From positions 1 to 12,693 of the forward strand of contig JAICSG010000047.1 in NCBI GenBank assembly GCA_025937035.1: a stretch of 12,693 nucleotides of DNA, in the 5' to 3' direction. Shown in pieces: positions 4,296 to 12,693 of the stretch (its first letter is position 1; each line of letters begins with the position of its first letter). Made by a program: the position numbers and the translations under genes. Source of the DNA: Thermoanaerobaculia bacterium. Its GTDB lineage: Bacteria > Acidobacteriota > Thermoanaerobaculia > Multivoradales > UBA5704. The notes beneath the pieces are model-generated. The model did not search any database. It saw nothing but the letters and a program-made list of their open reading frames with translations, and was not told the DNA's origin.

Positions 4296-6560
4296 ATGGC
4301 AGTCCTCCGCCGTTTCCGTCGCGCCGCCCTATTCCTCTGTCTGCCCGTCCTTCTGGCCGGGTGCGGACGCTCCGTCCCCGAGCGCCCCTCGGAGACGGTG
4401 CGCGACCTGATCGCCGACCTGGACCTCGCCGAGATCCGGCGGGAGCCGGGCCTGGTGGACCTGGGGACGCCCGAGGCCCGGCCGCTGCTGCGGGGAGGAT
4501 GGTCCGGGAACGAGGGCAAGGGCGCCCACACCTTCGTCTGGAGCGACGGTCCGGAGTCGGAGATGGTGATCTTCCTCGCCCGGGTGCGCGACATTCCCCT
4601 GACGCTCAAGGGGTCTCCGTACTCCTCGCCCTCTTCGCCGGTACCGCCAGGTCAGGAGGTCGGCCTGCTGCTCAACGGCGCCGCCGTGGGCCGGGTCGCG
4701 ATCCAGGGGGAGGAGGCCAGGACCGTGCTCCCGGCGCGGGCGCTGCGGGAAGGGGAGAACCATCTCGTCCTGCGCTACGCCTGGACGCGCGTGCCCAACG
4801 AGGAGAGCGGCGGCGCGAGCCAGGACCACCGCCGTCTCGCCGTGGCCTGGGACTTCCTCCGCTTCGGCACCGGCGTCGACGAGCAGGAGCGCGTGCGTGC
4901 CGCCGGCGACCAGCTCGCGATCCCCTTCGGCCGGCGGGTGGACACCTTCCTGCGCCTTCCTCCGGGGGCGGTGCTGGCGATGGACGATCTGCGCTCCCGC
5001 GGCGGCCAGCCCGGCGAGCTGCGGGTGACCCTGCGTCCCGAGGGGGGCGTCGCGCGGGAGGTGGCCCGCCTCCGTCCCGGCCAGGGGCCCGCCGTCGTCA
5101 AGCTGGAAGGAACGGGAACGGGGCTGGCGCGGCTCTCGCTCCTCGCCGTGGCGGAAGAGACGCCGGCGGGGAGCGGCGGCCTGGTGCTGCGCCGGCCGGC
5201 CGTCGCGGCACCCGCGGCTCCAGGAGCTCCGGCGGGCGCGCGGACCGCGGCCACGGTGGCCCCAGCCCCCCCGCGGCCGGCTGTCCCGGCGGCTGGACGG
5301 CCGCCCAACGTAATCCTCTATCTCGTGGACGCCCTGCGGGCCGACCACCTCGGCTGCTACGGCTATTCGCGGCCCGTCTCGCCGCACATCGATGCCTTCG
5401 CCGGCGGGGCGGTGCTGTTCCGCCACACGGTGGCCCAGTGCTCGTGGACCCGGCCGTCCACCACCACCATCCTCACCGGCCTCTACCCGCGCACTCACAA
5501 GGTCAACAACCTGCGGCACAAGCTCTCCGAGCAGGCCCTCACCCTGGCCGAGATGCTGCGGGCCAGAGGGTACCGCACGGCGGGGTTCGTCACCAACGGC
5601 AACGTATCGGCCCGCTACGGCCTGGGCCAGGGGTTCGAGACCTACAAGCTCCTCCCCTACAAGCACAGCTCGGCGGCCGACGTCAACGCCGAGGCGGCCG
5701 GCTGGCTGCGGAACGGATGGACGAAGGACACCCCCTTCTTCCTCTACCTCCACACCATCGAGCCGCACACCCCCTACGACCCCGCGCCCGCCTTCCGGCG
5801 GCGTTTCGCCCCCGAGGTCCACGACGAGGCCCTCACCCAAGCGAGGATCTTCCGCTTCCTCGACCTTGGAAAGGCCGTCCCCACGCCGGAGATGTTCCGC
5901 AGCTTCCTCGATCTCTACGACGCCGAGATCGCCACCAACGACGCGGCCTTCGGCGACCTGATCGACCTGCTGGTCCGGCGCGGGCTCTTGGACAATACGG
6001 TCATCGTCTTCGTCTCCGACCATGGCGAGGAATTCCTCGACCACGGGGGCTGGGAGCACGGCACGACCCTGCACGACGAGTTGCTGAACGTCCCCCTGAT
6101 CGTGCGGGTCCCCGGGACCGGCCCCCGGACCGTGCAGCGGCAGGTCCAGCAGGTGGACGTGGTGCCGACCGTCCTCGACCTCCTCCGCCTGCCCGTGCCG
6201 CCGGTCGTGGAAGGCCACAGCCTGGTTCCCTGGATGACCGGCGGCGCCCCCGACAGCGAGCCGGAGACCACGGCCTATTCCTGGCTCAGCCTGGATGGCT
6301 CCCGAGTGGCCGCGGTCACCACGCCCGCCTGGCGGCTGATCGACGACCGCGGAAACCACCCCCGCCACTACCTCTACGACCGCCGGACCGATCCCGGCGA
6401 GCACCGCAACGTAGCCGACCAGCGAAAGGTGCGGCGGGGCTATCTTGCGTCGCGCCTCCGGGCCGAGGAACGCCCCCGCAAGGGCGCTCTCCGGGCGGGT
6501 GAGGCCACCACGGACGCCAAGCTCCGCAAGCAGCTCCAGGCGCTCGGGTATCTGCACTGA
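4296..6560 (+). CDS. Lipoprotein sulfatase-superfamily hydrolase with Thr at nucleophile position
   Basis: This 754-aa protein starts with a lipoprotein signal (MAVLRRFRRAALFLCLPVL, lipobox LAGC, Cys23). Residues 67-185 and 210-290 look like beta-rich modules. An Ala/Pro-rich linker (about 305-335) leads to the catalytic domain from 336: VILYLVDALRADHLGCYG with D345, the nucleophile segment CSWTRPSTTTILTGLYP, and VSDHGEEF with D575 and H576, then HGGWEHGTTLHDELL. Arylsulfatases need Cys/Ser in CxPxR for formylglycine; here Thr385 aligns with it and the motif Arg is replaced by Thr. Thr is the nucleophile in related phosphoethanolamine and phosphoglycerol transferases, so a phosphatase, phosphodiesterase or transferase acting outside the inner membrane is as likely as a sulfatase. 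The frame extends upstream to a TTG at 4233, but ATG 4296 gives a perfect signal peptide, although no clear Shine-Dalgarno is seen. Confidence 0.85.
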   Translation: MAVLRRFRRAALFLCLPVLLAGCGRSVPERPSETVRDLIADLDLAEIRREPGLVDLGTPEARPLLRGGWSGNEGKGAHTFVWSDGPESEMVIFLARVRDIPLTLKGSPYSSPSSPVPPGQEVGLLLNGAAVGRVAIQGEEARTVLPARALREGENHLVLRYAWTRVPNEESGGASQDHRRLAVAWDFLRFGTGVDEQERVRAAGDQLAIPFGRRVDTFLRLPPGAVLAMDDLRSRGGQPGELRVTLRPEGGVAREVARLRPGQGPAVVKLEGTGTGLARLSLLAVAEETPAGSGGLVLRRPAVAAPAAPGAPAGARTAATVAPAPPRPAVPAAGRPPNVILYLVDALRADHLGCYGYSRPVSPHIDAFAGGAVLFRHTVAQCSWTRPSTTTILTGLYPRTHKVNNLRHKLSEQALTLAEMLRARGYRTAGFVTNGNVSARYGLGQGFETYKLLPYKHSSAADVNAEAAGWLRNGWTKDTPFFLYLHTIEPHTPYDPAPAFRRRFAPEVHDEALTQARIFRFLDLGKAVPTPEMFRSFLDLYDAEIATNDAAFGDLIDLLVRRGLLDNTVIVFVSDHGEEFLDHGGWEHGTTLHDELLNVPLIVRVPGTGPRTVQRQVQQVDVVPTVLDLLRLPVPPVVEGHSLVPWMTGGAPDSEPETTAYSWLSLDGSRVAAVTTPAWRLIDDRGNHPRHYLYDRRTDPGEHRNVADQRKVRRGYLASRLRAEERPRKGALRAGEATTDAKLRKQLQALGYLH

Positions 6561-6606
6561 GCCAGCCCCCGCGCGAGCTCGAAGACAGGGCCCATTCTTC
6601 GCCAGT

Positions 6607-6632
6607 AGGGGCGGCCCGATGTGGCCGCCCCT
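6607..6632. terminator. Perfect palindrome between convergent genes
   Basis: AGGGGCGGCC (6607-6616) and GGCCGCCCCT (6623-6632) form a perfect 10-bp GC-rich stem with a 6-nt loop. It lies 47 nt past the stop of the plus-strand gene and 24 nt past the stop of the minus-strand gene, so it could end both transcripts. There is no clear T-run on either side. The GTAGGGGCG-type stem resembles short palindromic repeats dispersed in many bacterial genomes, so it may instead be a REP-like element. Confidence 0.6.
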
Positions 6633-6655
6633 GCGTGCCGTTTCTGAGAGGGGGC

Positions 6656-7612
6656 CTACGGGTAGCTCAGCCCGCAGGAGCCGCCGCCGGCGTTGATCCA
6701 GTTCTGCTGGATCAGGTAGTCGCGGGTGCCCATCTGGACGTTGGCGCCGGCGCCGTTGGGCGCGGTGTAGATGTCGCCATATTTGAAGGCGCACTTGTCG
6801 GCGTTCTCGTCCCCCTGGCCGCTGTACCAGGCGTTGAGCTGGGGATCGGTGACCGCCTCGGACAGCTCGTGGGCGATGACGGAGGCCATGCCGTCGGCGC
6901 CGATGTTGTCGTTGGGGCTGTGATACCGCAGCCGGGTGCAGCCGTTGGGGCACTGGGTGCTGGCATCGCCGATGAACGCGAATTTGAGGTTCGAGCCGTT
7001 GATCTTGTCGTAGGTGTGCCAGCCGCAGTAGTTGGAGCAGAAGCCCGACACCTCGGTCACGTCCTGCGAGGTGAGGACGAAATAGACGCCGTTGGTGTCC
7101 TTCGGCAGGCGGCCGCTGGTGATCGCGTCGGCCACGATGTCACGCACGTCGTCGTCGCTCAGCGCCTTGCCGCGCGAATAGTCGTCGGTGGTGGACCCCT
7201 TGTAGGACACGGAGTTGCTGACGTGCTTGAGCTGCCGGCCGGCGCCGCTGTAGTAGGTGGTGTTGATGTTGTACCAGGGGGTGCCGCCGATGCTCTCGGC
7301 CAGGTTGGTCAGGATGTCGATGGCGCTGTTGTTGCTCCAGTCCCCGTACCAGATGTAGTACATGTTGACGGTGCCCAGCATCACGGGACCGTTGTGATAG
7401 TTGATGCCGTTGTTGGCCGGCGGCGGGGTCGGAGGCTTGCGGGCCCGCTTCTCCAGACTGGGGGAGAGATCGGGGGCTCCTTGCAGATTCCACCCCCCTT
7501 TGCCGGTGGGGACGACGTCGTGGCCGTTCCCCGGAGACACGGCCTGCGCGTTGGCAGCAGCCGTCAGGATTCCGCACATCGTCAGCGCCAGACCCAGGTT
7601 GTTCAATCTCAT
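6656..7612 (-). CDS. Secreted EXORDIUM/phosphate-induced protein 1 family protein
   Basis: The 318-aa protein has a Sec signal peptide (about 1-22, cleavage after AANA). After a basic/Pro-rich stretch (KRARKPPTPPPANN) it follows the EXORDIUM (PHI-1) family pattern: NYHNGPVMLGTVNMYYIWYG, then GVYFVLTSQDVTEVSGFC with CGWH, then TQCPNGC, GADGMASVIAHELSEAVTDP and a C-terminal DYLIQQNW. Several cysteines in these blocks (FCSNYC, TQCPNGC, DKC) suggest disulfides outside the cytoplasm. HELSE with the nearby acidic residues looks like a metal site, but the plant members lack that form and no activity should be assumed. Plant EXO proteins are apoplastic and linked to growth under carbon limitation; bacterial roles are not known to me. 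AGGAG (complement of 7618-7622) lies 5 nt from the ATG. It is transcribed towards the preceding hydrolase gene. Confidence 0.85.
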   Translation of the reverse strand: MRLNNLGLALTMCGILTAAANAQAVSPGNGHDVVPTGKGGWNLQGAPDLSPSLEKRARKPPTPPPANNGINYHNGPVMLGTVNMYYIWYGDWSNNSAIDILTNLAESIGGTPWYNINTTYYSGAGRQLKHVSNSVSYKGSTTDDYSRGKALSDDDVRDIVADAITSGRLPKDTNGVYFVLTSQDVTEVSGFCSNYCGWHTYDKINGSNLKFAFIGDASTQCPNGCTRLRYHSPNDNIGADGMASVIAHELSEAVTDPQLNAWYSGQGDENADKCAFKYGDIYTAPNGAGANVQMGTRDYLIQQNWINAGGGSCGLSYP

Positions 7613-7730
7613 AGTTGCTCCTACAGCGCAGGGTTGTCACCCCTCCTAACAGATCCAACGACGACAAATTCCCCGGCCAGGCGCGCTCCGGAGCCCTGCC
7701 GAGCAACGGCCGGGGGAGCTCCAGGGGAGG

Positions 7731-7752
7731 GGAGCGCTCTCCTTGGCGCTCC
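7731..7752 (-). terminator. Weak hairpin downstream of carboxylase gene
   Basis: GGAGCGC (7731-7737) and GCGCTCC (7746-7752) pair perfectly over 7 bp around an 8-nt loop, 73 nt beyond the carboxylase stop codon on the minus strand. No T-run follows. The rest of the 212-bp gap between the two minus-strand genes shows no ORF or clear promoter, so readthrough into the EXORDIUM-like gene is possible. Confidence 0.3.
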
Positions 7753-7824
7753 AGATGAGATTGGCCAGCAAGGGATGTTCCATTTCAGGGGCGGCTTCCA
7801 CGGGGACGCCCGCCGGGATAGAGA

Positions 7825-12693
<4,869 letters not shown>

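Noticed and set aside
4329..6953. Long minus-strand frame opposite the hydrolase gene
   Set aside because: Its Arg/Gly/Pro/His-rich low-complexity translation shows no domains; it is a high-GC antisense shadow of the real lipoprotein gene.

Overview
The window is a high-GC bacterial chromosome segment. The long genes on the right have strong G/C preference at third codon positions, and two sampled 60-base lines give 43/60 GC inside the FAD oxidoreductase against 27-29/60 inside the left-hand genes. The gene content is a lipoprotein sulfatase-family enzyme, a secreted EXORDIUM-like protein, a GspG-like pseudopilin and a giant fused acyl-CoA carboxylase. This would fit Acidobacteriota or a similar free-living deep-branching lineage, but that placement is a guess; there is no rRNA or other phylogenetic marker here.

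Left region (1-2540), accessory and AT-richer. It opens with repeat-rich noncoding DNA: a 217-bp long inverted repeat at 7-223, then smaller hairpins and a diverged inverted pair to about 480. Next is a two-domain protein (677-1543): an N-terminal TIR domain with its catalytic-type Glu, joined to a nucleoside 2-deoxyribosyltransferase-like domain. This is a plausible NAD/nucleotide-based anti-phage effector. Its stop codon lies inside an integron attC-like site (1538-1601), and a 93-codon ORF of unknown function starts on the attC core. The TIR gene and the small ORF therefore look like integron gene cassettes, although no integrase is visible. A GspG/pseudopilin-like membrane-anchored protein (1946-2536) follows.

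Middle region (2541-6600), plus strand. A phytoene-desaturase/PYROXD2-like FAD oxidoreductase (2630-4210) is followed 85 bp later by a lipoprotein of the sulfatase/alkaline phosphatase superfamily (4296-6560). The second enzyme carries Thr rather than Cys/Ser at the nucleophile position. The two may be cotranscribed.

Right region (6600-12693), minus strand. A perfect 10-bp-stem palindrome (6607-6632) separates the converging genes. Beyond it lie a secreted EXORDIUM/phosphate-induced-1 family protein (6656-7612) and a very long single-chain carboxylase (7825 to beyond the right edge). The carboxylase has the eukaryotic-ACC-like order BC-BCCP-central domain-carboxyltransferase. The visible part of its biotin carboxylase domain has lost every recognisable catalytic residue, while the biotinyl-lysine motif and the carboxyltransferase look intact.

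The most notable points are the TIR-deoxyribosyltransferase fusion in an integron-cassette setting, the apparent pseudo-biotin-carboxylase inside a fused carboxylase, and the long palindromic element at the left edge.
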